A stretch of 64,000 nt of DNA from Chaetoderma sp. LZ-2023a (Eukaryota; Mollusca; Caudofoveata; Chaetodermatida; Chaetodermatidae): positions 182,257,445 to 182,321,444 of the forward strand of contig CM067369.1 in the NCBI GenBank assembly GCA_034401795.1. The letters run 5' to 3'. The notes beneath the pieces are model-generated. The model was given only the letters and a program-made list of their open reading frames with translations. It did not search any database and was not told the DNA's origin. Shown piece by piece: positions 33,749-45,449 of the stretch (position 1 is the first letter of the stretch; the number at the start of each line of letters is the position of its first letter). A program made the position numbers and the translations under genes.

Positions 33749-34504
33749 CACCCAAAGGTGGTAGTGCGCCCCAGTCACCACACACACTGTCCATCTATAC
33801 GTGTGTAGCATGGTCTCGTCACTGATCTGCCATAAGCGACCAGTCGACGCGACATACATATAGATGCACAGGCAAACAGACAGAACATGCCTACTAGGCG
33901 TAATGATCAATAAAGCTCGCGCCTTTCTGATAATTTATGTAACTAAAAGCAGAACAATTTGAACAGCAGAATTACTTTAAAATGTGTTCATCAAATGCAG
34001 GAGAATGCTTCTCAGAGCATTTAACATTCAAAATTTCCAGATGGAAGACCCCCTGAAAACTCCACTAAACAGAGCAGGAATCCCCCTCTCTGACACCGCC
34101 AGCCCACTCCCTCCCCACCTCAAGAAGGGTTCCATTCATTTCCATGCCATGGGCCTCAGTAATCTTAATACCGCTCTGCAAATAAGCCCAAGATACGTAA
34201 CGAGAAATAGCCATAACTTGGTAGATTTTCGCTGTAGGAGATTATATTCAGCGTGTCTCACATAACTATTCGCGTTGTATTATTATGGCATTACGAAACA
34301 TATTGTAGGCCTATAACTTGATAAATCGTCCTGGTAATATTAAAAAGTGTATTAGAATTAAATTTAGAAACCCGAAATGACAAACATCTGATGTCATACT
34401 CAATTATGTCACATGTAGGCTGGCGTTACAACATAATTGACAGAAATAATCCATCATGGACTTGTAAAAGTCCGTCAGCTGTCCGAATTTTATTTTTCTT
34501 ACTT
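33749..34504. other. Intergenic, nothing recognised
   Basis: No supported coding sequence or repeat. CACA/CATA-rich words around 33775-33880. Confidence 0.4.
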
Positions 34505-34760
34505 TTTAATAAGCATGATGTTGAATGTTTTGAAACTAATCTCACTGGACGATATTGCTGGTCGTTGTGCCAACAGCAACCCCACCACTACCTCCACCCC
34601 ACCACTACCCTCATCCCACCCACCCCACCCCACCGTACCCCTCAAATTAGCATAGTTACCATGAAATTGTGATTCTGGGAATTTAGGATGGACGTAGCAT
34701 AGCTAAAATGGGCCGGGAATAGCTAGAAATGGGTGTGTCATAGTTAGAAAATGAACCGTT
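34505..34760 (-). repeat. Dispersed repeat R, diverged inverted copy 4
   Basis: On the minus strand it begins with CCCATTTCTAGCTATTCCCGG near 34735 and ends with TTAGTTTCAAAACATTC and GCTTATTAAA near 34510, in the order expected for repeat R. A CCACC/CCCAC-rich microsatellite (about 34580-34640) is inserted in the middle. Confidence 0.55.
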
Positions 34761-35009
34761 TAATCTTTGTTCGGAGTAGTATTGGACGAGAGTATGATGC
34801 TGCATACACAAAGTACACGAATGCCTGTCTAGCGAATTAGAATGATGAACTGCTGTAATTGTTCGGGCAATAATGTAAACAGAATGGTGACGTGGTGCCT
34901 CAATTCAAACATTGACAGACGGCTTATGGCACGGAGGGCTCTACCCGTGCTGGAGATTTGGAACTATACGAGCGGTCGTTAGATGAGGATGCAGATTGGG
35001 CTTTTATTG

Positions 35010-35395
35010 ATGAATCCACTTTTAGCTATACCCCGCCCATCTCTAGCTAAGCTCCGCCCACATTTTCCGCGTGTTGGGATCAATTTATATAAAACTCGCA
35101 ATTGTAGGGTAACTATACAACTAACCTGTTGAATATTTTGGAACAAATTTATCTGGGTGCTGTTGCTGCCTATGGCGCCCAGTCAAATTAACTTCAGGAT
35201 AATCGACATAACGTTTATTAAACCGTAAACACATACTATTCGTACAAATGACGGACTTTTACACGTTCATGACAGACGTAGCTAGGCCTACGGCTTTCAT
35301 TAATCATATTGATTGTAGTGTAGGCATACATATGACGTAATTGTTTATGACGCCATATACTTGAGCGTCAGATTAGATTCATCCATTATGCCCGC
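35010..35395 (+). repeat. Dispersed repeat R, copy 3 (longest)
   Basis: Landmarks in order are CATCTCTAGCTAAGCTCCGC, TCAATTTATATAAA, the palindromic part (TTGAATATTTTGGAACAAAT, GCTGTTGCTGCC, inverse GTCAAATTAACTTC), ACGTTTATTAAA, ATTCGTACAAATG and a terminal TATGACGTAATTG/CTTGAGCGTCAGATTAGA segment. It defines the full repeat (about 380 bp) and provides the uninterrupted version of the site into which gypsy element 1 inserted. Confidence 0.7.
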
Positions 35396-37016
35396 TGGCT
35401 GCCGCAGTGTGCCTGATATGCTAAACATATGGGTGAAACACCCAGATCTCTACAATCGGCCTGCTAGGTACTTCTTCACCTTTCCAAGACGCAAAATGCA
35501 TTCTCTCTGATCCAACACCATGAGCAGCAAAATATTTAAGTGAGCAGGTGAAAGTTCATAGTGGAACTCTCAATCTGAAGGATGCATACCCATTCACATG
35601 GTGGTCTGTGGGAGACGCAGTAGTTTAACGGGTAATAACAGAGTTTAAAGGTCTTGTGAGGACTTGAGATCAATTACGAATTTCAATTAATTTCATGATT
35701 TATTGCACTATTTCAATACAATAACCTCACTTTGGAGTGAGAGAAAATATGTTAAACAGCCCAATAACGAGATTAAATGACGCCTTAGTCTAAAACACGT
35801 CACCGCTCGCTATGACGTCACACCGGGAACGGGGCTCTGAGCTGGTCATTATTTCTCTGTCTTTAGTGCAAAGGTATCGTATTTTAAAAGGTGCATTTAA
35901 CGGGATAGACTTCACATACCATAACATAATTTATCTCAGGTTGAAGCTAATTCTTCAAGAAATCAAAAAATTATAATTCTTGAAAACCTGTTAGGATTCT
36001 AAATGGTTTTATGGGTAGCTATAAGCGCATATTAATAAGGCTAGGCTACAACCAGTAAACATCGGGCAATAAATAATTAACACAATCGGCAATATTTCAA
36101 TGTATGGGACAAATAATCTTTAGGGACTAACAGTAGTAGGCCTAATTGCGGATCCAATAATTGTATGCCATCCTTGAAAACATCCGGATTGGTAAATCGC
36201 GGAGATGAATGGGTGTGAGTGTGATGAGGTGGGTTGGAGAGGTTGAGGACGGCTGTATGTGGTAGGCCTACATAAATTTGCGCACATGCCGTTTTGCTGC
36301 TCTACGATTTAAATATGCCCGTACTGGCGTGAATAATGTAATTAGTGAAACATTATTCCTTGGTCATTGTTTCCATGCGTAAATGCAATCTATACTTTTG
36401 CTAAAATAGTGAAATTATTCATATCTGAAAGAAGATGTGCGCTACATCTAGAGTAAAGTTATAATCGTTTCTGAAAATGATGAATGTAAAATTGTGTGTC
36501 TTAAGTGAGTTCCAAGAGTGAGTATTTCCGTGATTTGACGGTAGTTGTGTACTATAACAACTACGGAATTCCCTTATGACATCATTTTCATGCGTGAGCA
36601 GATGACTGGCCGTCAAGCGTACGGCCAGCTGATCACTGTTTTGTTAGTAAATAAGATTACACTGCCGTGGTTGATGCTACTCAAAGCTGTGAAAATTGCA
36701 ATTTTACGTCCGCTCTACCGGTAAAGTTGGCTGAATTGACAATTCTAACATCAAATCCAATTTTACTATGCATTTTTAGAAATATAATATTGTTCTGTGC
36801 ACATTAGAAGGCAAAATACAACCGTGATGGTATGGCAGAAACGCCCCCACCCCATCAGTGCATGTGAATCCTGGTAGGCTATATTACCAATCGTGATACA
36901 AGCGGCTGCTCGATAGATAATGTTTACGAATGCGCCCAAGATGGCTATATATAGGTCCTACTGTCATAATGATTATCAGCGTGTGCATAGACGAAGAGAG
37001 AGTGAGAGAGAGAGAG
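35396..37016. other. Intergenic, nothing recognised
   Basis: No frame longer than 65 codons and no family motif. AT-rich, with no terminal repeats noticed. Confidence 0.4.
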
Positions 37017-37018
37017 TG

Positions 37019-37098
<80 letters not shown>

Positions 37099-37108
37099 TG
37101 TGTGTGTC
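37017..37108. repeat. (GTGC)n microsatellite
   Basis: About 20 units of GTGC/CGTG between 37017 and 37108. Because the unit length is 4, all frames on both strands stay open, giving spurious Arg-Ala-Cys-Val and Ala-Arg-Thr-His repeats. Confidence 0.97.
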
Positions 37109-37230
37109 TGTATGTATGAGGTAACACCACAACCACCCACCACCCCCACCCCGCCCCGACTCCCCCACCCCACACCATACGGACCATTTTTTAGACGAGC
37201 GAGGCTGGCAAAGATATGAGTTTGTCACAC

Positions 37231-37309
37231 AAACACACACACCCCCCCCCCCCCCCGACACACACCCCCCCCCCCCCGACCCCGACCCCCTCCCGACCCC
37301 CCCCCCCCT
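37231..37309. repeat. Poly-C tracts
   Basis: CA-rich sequence passes into three long C runs separated by GACACACA and GACCCCGACCCC. Non-coding, and probably hard to assemble exactly. Confidence 0.95.
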
Positions 37310-37583
37310 TCGAGTGTATAATTTTAATTAGAAAATTTGAAATTCCATAATTACCTCCCACCCCAACCGCCCCAACCGCCCCATCCTCCCCAACCGCCAC
37401 CCACCCCAGAAAATGCAGGCGACGCTATCTCACGACATATAGAATTTTTTTTTTAATTCTGGGGAAGAACTGTGTACCCCATATTTAGGTTGGCTTTGCA
37501 CCCACACACACCCCACCCTACCACAACCCCATCCTTGAGGTGGTGGTTGGTGGGGTGGGAGGTGGAGGCTGGTGGTGGTGGAC

Positions 37584-40500
37584 TGTAGTTCGGATCGACC
37601 GGACGGGTACCGGCCGTACCAGCCAAGCTGGGTACGCGCCGCCCGTCCTGGATTCGTTCCCTGAACACGCCCCACCCCACCCTGGGTAGAGCCATAAGTG
37701 TATATGAGCCTATGGGAGAGATTCATTAAAGCGCATAATGCGAATGCGCACGCTTAGATAGTATTTGTGACAGAGCGCGTAGTTGATGACGCTTTTAGTG
37801 TACCGAAACGGTACAGTGTAATCCTTTTTAATTACCCGTTTCCGCCGAATCTGCTATTAATCAAGACCAGGATTCGACGGGCTTTCCAAATCTGTAAACC
37901 ATTTCAAAATCGGTTAAGAAATGGCTGAGTTATCCACGGAAACCCCCTTTTGATTGTCTTCAAAATATTGCTGTGACGTCATAACCACGAGGACGCAGAC
38001 CTTCTAGAATGTTCTAGAACATTCGACTGCGTTATTATTAGCTAAGCGCTGATTGGCTGTTGCTCGACCGATGATTGGTTGGGGCCTGCGCCTGTGACGC
38101 CACGGGTAGTATAAAAGGAGACAAGATCCAGAGTTTGAGAGCATCCTCGGCCAGGGGCCGAATAGGTTGAACCTGTGTCAGCTACCATCAGCACGACAGG
38201 CACACGCAGATCACTTCGCTTTCTGTCCGTTTCTCTCCCGTAGCCACCAGTAATCCAACCAACCGCACTAAAAGCAATTTTGTAACTCCCGTTGCTTGCG
38301 GGAGCATTTCGGAACTTTTTTATATTGTTCACGAATATGTCAAGAGCTAATTCGGAGCACGAACTTGCGGTGAGGCCTTTCCGACCTGAAAATGTGATTC
38401 TACAGATGTAGAGGCAGCGATGTTCTTTGGTGGATGACGCGCCGGATCTGCTGGCCACGCCAAAAAGTGGTTATTTAACCGTCCCCGCACTGATGTCATG
38501 CAGGTTCATCTAAACTTTTCGGCCGCAGCAAGTAAACTTTGCCCGGTACGTCTTCAGAGCTGGCTGATGTACCCCGCACCGTTAAGCTTAGTTTCGTGTC
38601 TTCATCCGCATCTAACAACCCCCGCTTATGATCGGATTGTTGTCAACTTCCATCCGTACCATCGGTGTACTGGAACTTTCGTCACAGCAGCAATGCTATT
38701 GTATCCCTTGCTGACTACTCGTTAGACATTCTATATTGTGATTACAGTCCTGAGTTTGATCCGCTTCCGTCATGAGCTGCTTGCAGGAATCCTGTTCGCA
38801 GAAACCAGTCTGCGGGAACTATCCAGCTTCCTGAGAATGCATCAACTCACGTCAACCTAAGAGTGACGTATCAATTTCAGTAACACGATAGCCCAGACTT
38901 AAGAATGGCTACCGATTATTCAAGTAACTATGCTTAACATTTTAATTATTCCGTTAATTGTATTTTTGCTAAAAATATTGTATCCATATAAATGGTTCCG
39001 ATGACTAAAAGGCACCGTAATGGTCTTAGGGCCGCTAGTTATAATTTCTGTATCTGTTTATAGTTATTTTTATTTTCTGTAATGTGTTTTCGCTAACCGC
39101 ACCGTAGTAGGTTTCTTAACCTGTACTATAGAGATATAATTCTGATCATTTTACACTGTATTGATTATTCTGGTTAGTTTATATATATGGCCAGTGACCA
39201 TCAGTTCTTATGTTTTGTTAAATTGTAGAAAATATAGGACTGCAGTGCACGTAGGAAACGCTATACAGCAACATTTATATATGCAGCACGTTTTCCCGCC
39301 ACCAACAATTTTTCACTGAGGTCGCTGTCCATGCTATAACTGTGTTTAGCCCGGCATGCTACCAACCAAAAACCTTTTCTATTCAGCTCGATAGGATAGG
39401 GTTAATATGATTAGAGACAATTTCTTCGTTAGGAAACCCGTAGTGTACGCCGCTTTCCCAGTAGTTGCGATAATTTAGGCCTGCACTCCGGCAAGATTGT
39501 GCAAGATTGGCCAAAAATAGCAAAAGGGCCTCATATTTCTAAGTTATTGTCTCTCTTCATGTTCCACCAAGCCTTGTGGTTTCTTAATTGTTTGAATGTC
39601 CCTATCCGCACCATGGGCTGATCCGACCCTGGGAAACTATTGGGGTTTCTGAGCGGTGATGGCCAGGGTGTGCAATCACACACATTCCCTCTGTATCCTC
39701 GGATACTTAGTAGTTAGCACCTTTGCTAATGTAGGAAAGCACTGCGCAAACATATCTTAATTATTATTTTCTTTAATCTGCTGAACAATCCTCCCGCACT
39801 GCAGTGCAAAGCTGGGCAACTTGTGTTTAACCCTAGCGACAGGTTAAACGGTTAGTTTCATAGGACCTGGTGACGGGCGAGATGCGCATCCCCACCGAAT
39901 TCCATAATAATGTCTGCGCACGATATTCAGATCTGCCACGCCATCTCGGGAAGGACATTTACAGTGGGTATTCGTCTCTCTTACCTCCACCATAACGATA
40001 GATCAGTTGCCTAAAAATGCTTTTGTGAAAAGTAACAAGTGTCCCGTGACGTTTTATGTGGTTACAGAGCAAGATGTCCGGATTGTTATCCAGTTTAGAG
40101 GTCTTACTAAGTAACGCGTATGTACGCTGTCTTCAGTATTGATGTCTTAGGGCATCCGTTCCTAATGACAGCCGTATCTAAAAAGCTAGGTAGACACCCG
40201 CCATTTGCGGCCCAAAATAATTCTTGTCTCTAAAAACTAAAAAGCTAGCAGAAGCATAGAAGAAGGCCCGCATAAATAAAAGCAGCAACCACTAATTCAG
40301 CATACCAAGAATTACATAAGACGGTGACGTGGGAATCCTTCGGGAATCGTTCATCCCATCTTCACGTAAAACAGCATGCAAGCTTATAGTCATAATCTCA
40401 CTAGGTACGGTCTTTTCCTTCCAGCATTTTGGTTAAATATTATAGTAGGCGCCTTTTTACTACTACTCTTCTCCCACTTTAAGCAGTGGCAACATTTTCT

Positions 40501-41172
40501 CATAACAAAGGCCCGTGTGAGGCACTTGCCTCTCGCAAGGATTCAGCGACGATGGTCCATGCGAGGATAATACTCCTCAACCAAACTAGCACAAGGAGTA
40601 TGGCTCGCGTGAGGCACATGATTTTCCATCACTACACAGATAATTTTCTTTCCTTTCAGCTTAGAGGTATAATAGCTTATATTAAGTTAATTAGTTAATT
40701 CTCATGTATGGGAGCCTCCCTTGTGGGGATACCTCTGCGGACATACGAGTCTGTGTGGTACCTCCGGGAGCCCCACGTTTAAAAGTTCATCAGGCTGTCT
40801 CTATGTCTTGTATTTTCGTATGCTCATCATTTTATCTAGCATACTTGACAGTCTGCTTAGGTAGAATTATTGTATAGACTTAGTTTAATTAGGTCACCAA
40901 TCGAAATTGCTATGGACAGGAATACTGGTGACACAAACTCTTGGGATGAGACCGTAGTGTTTAATGTTCGCGATGATGGTCGCATGGCCCCACCGGAACG
41001 ATTGAGTTCCACCGGCCTTAGGAGCCGGTCTTTGTTACCCATAGGGCAGCATCATACAGGATCTGTCACCCTGAGACTGGACGCTAACCAGCGTCATCAT
41101 TCGTCATGTACTTGTGGCTCGGAGAGTCGACATCAGACACTGGAATGGCCCGGCACTACCCTGCGAGCTACA
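37584..41172 (+). repeat. 5' LTR of gypsy element 2 (3589 bp)
   Basis: It begins TGTAGTTCGG, ends GCGAGCTACA and aligns along its whole length with the LTR at 12203. It represents a second LTR subtype, recognised by TTCCAGCATTTTGGTTAAAT near 40420 and TTAATTAGGTCACCAATCG near 40884. Confidence 0.93.
38002..38116 (+). promoter_or_regulatory. LTR promoter with perfect heat-shock element
   Basis: Five alternating TTC/GAA units occupy 38002-38024. Inverted CCAAT boxes are at 38052-38056 and 38074-38078, and TATAAAA at 38110-38116. The CRE is degenerate here (TGACGCCA). Preservation of the five-unit heat-shock element in two copies that have otherwise diverged argues that it belonged to the active ancestor. 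Confidence 0.85.
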
Positions 41173-41174
41173 AG

Positions 41175-41192
41175 TGGCGTCCGGTGTGGTGC
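41175..41192 (+). other. Primer binding site of element 2, tRNA-Lys type, diverged
   Basis: TGGCGTCCGGTGTGGTGC follows the LTR by two bases (AG). It is the same site as at 63846-63863 with several substitutions. Confidence 0.8.
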
Positions 41193-41916
41193 TCGAAGAA
41201 CATCATTGTTAACACATAGCGAACTCACGCCCACACCGTATAGTGAGCTTAGTTCTATACCATCTCCATTTCACGATGACTCCCTTGATCAAGAGATAGC
41301 GTCATATGATGGATTCCCAGCTCACATGCTCAACGGCTATGCCAGAAATTCACTAGTGGGATCAACAACGCTGCGAAATAACCTGTTTTCTCCTGTCAGT
41401 GATGGCACCTTTCGGGATGCCTCACAGGCGGGAACATAATTTAGAACTGTGTCAGACGTCCGCGACAGGCCAACTTCATCAGCGCCGAATCATGGACGAT
41501 CACGACAAAGACCCGATTACAGGCATATACCTAATCCCTCAGACTACTATCACTCACCCGTGTCATCTATGGATACCATATGGCCTGGTGACAATCCATA
41601 TTACAGACAACCTCCCGTGCCGCCCCCTTCGAACACCACACTATACTCATGGGGAACACCGCGGCATCATCGGGAGGAATCGGCACCACCTTTTCGCCGG
41701 TACATCAGTCATGCTACACACCTCAACCGTCAGCCGACTGCACCACCGCCATATGAGGAATATCAGTCCTCACCCCAGGAAGAACGTCCATGTATTCTTC
41801 GTAATATTCCGCCTCCCGTCCAGAGACCCATGCCGGTCTATGGTTCTACAACAGGGCAGGATCCATTAAATTGGAGTACATGTGATCTTGCTCCTCGGCA
41901 TCGGCATCGACGGGAA

Positions 41917-41972
41917 ACACCACCACCACCAACCACCACCACCACCACCACCACCACCACCACCACCACCAC
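41917..41972. repeat. (CCA)n microsatellite inside gag
   Basis: About 17 CCA units at a place where element 1 has only mixed ACC/ACT codons, so the run grew after the element families split. Confidence 0.95.
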
Positions 41973-43049
41973 TGCCCGCACAACGATCAGCCTCAGAATA
42001 CTCATCAGTCTCGCAGATACCACAGCCACCCGGATTTCAACCACTTAATTCTTCCCGTCGTCTTGGCCGAGTCATTATCCCTCCCGAATTTAGTGGGGAA
42101 AATAACTGGACCAACTATAAAATACAGTTCGACATAATAAGTCAACTAACCGCTGGAACGATCACCAAATGGGTGACTATCTCATCACAAAGTTTTCCGG
42201 AAAGGCCCTTCACGTTCTTGCGGATCTCGGGACTGACTACACACCCACATACACCCAATTGGAACCAGTATTAACGGAGCGATTTGGGGACACAGCTCTC
42301 GGAGAAACAAGTTACCTTCAATTCAAAAATCTCCGACGAGGTGCAGGTGAAACTCTCCCGGAGTTAGCTAGCTGAATCAGAAGGCTAGTCACCTGCGCAT
42401 ATCTGAGCACCAACGCAGAAGGCGTAATACATCTGCATCTTGACACTTTCATCGATGCATTGAGCAGTGAACCCGCCCTGAAAGCAAAGTTATTTCTAGG
42501 CAACCACGGTGGTTTAGCCCAATTAACAGCAACCACGGTCCATATAGAAAACTTTCTGGAGCGGGAAAAGAGTAGCCGACGCCAACTCCACCTATCAACG
42601 AGACAGAGGGTGCAGCTATCGCCACGCCCACTAGTGCTCCCTTCAGATCATCAACACCAACTGCACAAACATCACCACAACCAACTGAACAAAATTCCAA
42701 TCAGAATTCAGCGCCTGGAGGAAGGGGGCGTGCCCGTAGAGGAAGCTACAATGGGGCCCCTGGGCGCGGGAACCAGCGCAACAATAACAATGGCAACATG
42801 AAGGAACGCATAGACGAGATCAACAAACAGATCTCCACCTTAACTAATTTAGTGACCACACTCAGCACAAACCTCGCCACCACCCGCTTTAGGACAATGA
42901 ACACAACCAACACCGCACCGCCACCAAACACCTGTTACGGATGCGGTCAGCCAGGCCTTTGGAGGGATTGGTGTCCTAACCGACCTCCCTCTACAATGCC
43001 TGTAACTGACCGCAGCGCAGTGCAACCAGAGAAGCCGTCAAACTCTTGA

Positions 43050-43448
43050 GGGCACCGAACAAAGAGTCACCTCGGTGCCTGTATCCACTTCCCGGCTTAA
43101 CTACGGCCTTCGTACAACGACGTTCGGTGGCCAACTATTACCCATCAAATTCAGATTTTACACCGAGACCAAAACGCATGGCTTCACATATGTCAATGCC
43201 TACGATGCCTCCCACATCCGCAGCATCGCCTTCCCTCCCCCTCTATCGCCACACATAACAAGCCTTCTTTCCTGTGTAAAACGGCAGTGGTAGGTTGTAG
43301 CACCTCCGCTGAAACAACGTTTTTGCAAGCACCACGCCCGCCGCCAAGACACTGAATTCTCAGTGTCCCGTGGTGGTAAGCAAAACACCGCCGCACCTAA
43401 CATCATCTCCCACATCCGCAGACAGCAGCAACTCAGGAGAAGCGCTTC
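43050..43448 (+). pseudogene. pol: Start of pol of element 2, cut off by element 3
   Basis: The frame fragments VSTSRLNYGL, FLCKTAVVGCSTSAETT and the following Ser/Pro-rich part match the region upstream of the protease in elements 1 and 3. Homology ends at GAGAAGCGCTTC, directly before the inverted TGTAGCTCGCC of the next LTR. The bases GCTTC at 43444-43448 are a candidate 5-bp target duplication. Confidence 0.8.
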
Positions 43449-45449
43449 TGTAGCTCGCCAGGCAGTGTCGGGCCGTTCCGATGTCTCATGTCGACTCGCC
43501 GCACCATAAGTGCGCGACGAGTGATGACGCTGGTTAGCATCCAGTCCCGGGGTGATGGACCCTGAACGAAACTGCCCTGCGGGGAACAAAAACTGGCTCC
43601 TAAGGCCGGTGGAACTCAATCGTTCCGGTGGGGCCATGCGACCATTGCCGGGAACATTAAACACAACAGTCTCATCCCAAGAGTTTGTGTCACCAGTATG
43701 CCAGTCGTGATCTATGGACTTACAAAATTTGATTTGGGACCTATACGTCTATACAAATGAGTTTACCTAACTAATTGAAAAATATGCCAGATAAAACTAC
43801 AATAAGAGCATACGAAAATACGAGACATAGAGGCAGGGAGATGAACTTTTAAACATGGGGTTCCCGGAGGTACCACACAGACTCGTAGGTCCGCAGAGGT
43901 ACCCTCGCAAAGGAGGCTCCCGTACATGAGACATAGCTTTTTAACTTAATATAAGTTATTATACCTCTAAGATGAACGGAAGAAGGCTATCTCAGACGAA
44001 AAACTGATGTGTCTCACGCAGGCACTACTAGTGCTAGTTTGGGTGAGGAGTATTATCCTGGCATGAACCGTCGTCGCTGAATCCTTGCGAGAGGCAAGTG
44101 CTGTGCGCGGGCCTCCGTCTTGGGAAGGTGTCGCCACCGCTTAAAGTGGGAGAAGAATAGTAGGCAAAAATGGGCCCACTCCAATATTTCAAACAAAATT
44201 GCTTTAGAAAGAAAATACCATACCTAGTGAGATTATGACTATAGGGGTGAGTACTGTTTTATGTGAAGATGGAACGGAAGATTCCTGATGGATTCCTTCA
44301 TTGCCATCTTAAGTGATTGCTAATATGCTGAATTAGTAGTTTCTGCTTTATTTCTGCAGGCCTTCTGCTTTGCTTAATTCCTTTTAGTTGTTTTCCAAAC
44401 AAGGACTAGTTTAGGCCGCAGCTGGCTGATGTCTACCTAGCTATTAGACACGGCTGTCATGGAGACCTGAGGACATCAATACTGTAGAAAGCGCTCATAC
44501 ATGTTACTTAGCAGGATCTCCGAACTGGGTGAGAATCCGGACATTCCGCTTTGCATCCACATGAAACATTACAGGACATGGTTTACATTTCACGGAAGCA
44601 TTATTAGGCCATATCTCCTATCGTTATGGTGGGGGTAAGAGAGACGAATGCACACTGCAAATGTCCTTCCCGTAAGGGCGTAGCAGATTTGAATATCATG
44701 CCCAGACATGTTAACAGAATTCGGTGAGAATATGTATCTCGCCCGTCACCGGGTCCTATGGAACTAACCGTTTAACCTTTCGTTAGATTTATATACAAGT
44801 TGCCAGTTTTGCACTGCGGTGCGGGAGGGTTGGCAGTAAATAAAATAAGAATTAATACATGTGTTTTCGCAGTGCTTTCCTACATTGACTTAAAGTACTA
44901 TCTACTAAGTTTCCGAAGATACCCGTGAATGTGTATATGATACCGCAATCTAGCCATCACCGCTCGGAAACCCCAATAGTTTCCCAGAGTCGGATCAGCC
45001 CATGGTGCGGATAGGGACATCCAAACAATTAAGAAGCCACAAGGCTAAGAGGAATATGAAGAGAGACAAATCTTGGAGTTATGAGTCTTACCGGAGTGTG
45101 TGGCTAGATTATCGCACTGCTGGAAGAGAAGAATGTATTACAGTATGTAATGATGAAAGTGTCTCTAATCATTTTGAACCTATCCTATCGAGCTGAATAG
45201 AAAAGGTTTAGTCGGTAGCATGCCGGGATAAAGAGAGTTATAGCATGGACAGCGACGTCAGTGAAAAATTGTTGGTGGCGGGAGAACATGCTGCATATAT
45301 AAATGTTGCTGTATAGTGTTTCCTACGCTCTGCATTCCTATATTTTCTATAACTTAAGCAAAACAATTTAATGGATGGCCACTGGCCATATGCCTACGTA
45401 ATCCAACCAGAACAACCAATACGGTGGCAATGGTTAAGATATATATATA

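Larger units (their letters stand above)
40912..43049 (+). pseudogene. gag: gag of gypsy element 2, starting inside the LTR
   Basis: From ATG 40912 the frame is open for 176 codons, through the end of the LTR and the primer binding site (read as SGVRCGARRT), to a TAA at 41437. This is the clearest case of the LTR-internal Gag start. Later frames hold the Pro/Tyr-rich region, the capsid-like FSGENNWTNYKIQF segment (near 42090) and the knuckle CYGCGQPGLWRDWC near 42932, where Leu replaces the metal-binding His. A (CCA)n run at 41917-41972 has expanded within the coding region. Several frameshifts and a stop near 42374 make it inactive. Confidence 0.87.
37584..43448 (+). mobile_element. Ty3/gypsy LTR retrotransposon, element 2 (5' part only)
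   Basis: It has a full 5' LTR, a primer binding site, gag and the first part of pol. It then stops exactly where the inverted LTR end of element 3 begins (43449), so element 3 most likely inserted into element 2 and the remainder should lie beyond 64000. The upstream flank (37500-37583) is G-rich (GGTGGTGG) and was not identified. Confidence 0.88.

Noticed and set aside
36884-37261. Open frames of up to 125 codons on both strands with Arg-Thr-His or Cys-Val-Arg-Ala repeats
   Set aside because: They are products of the (GTGC)n microsatellite and flanking C-rich tracts, open in all frames because of the 4-base unit.
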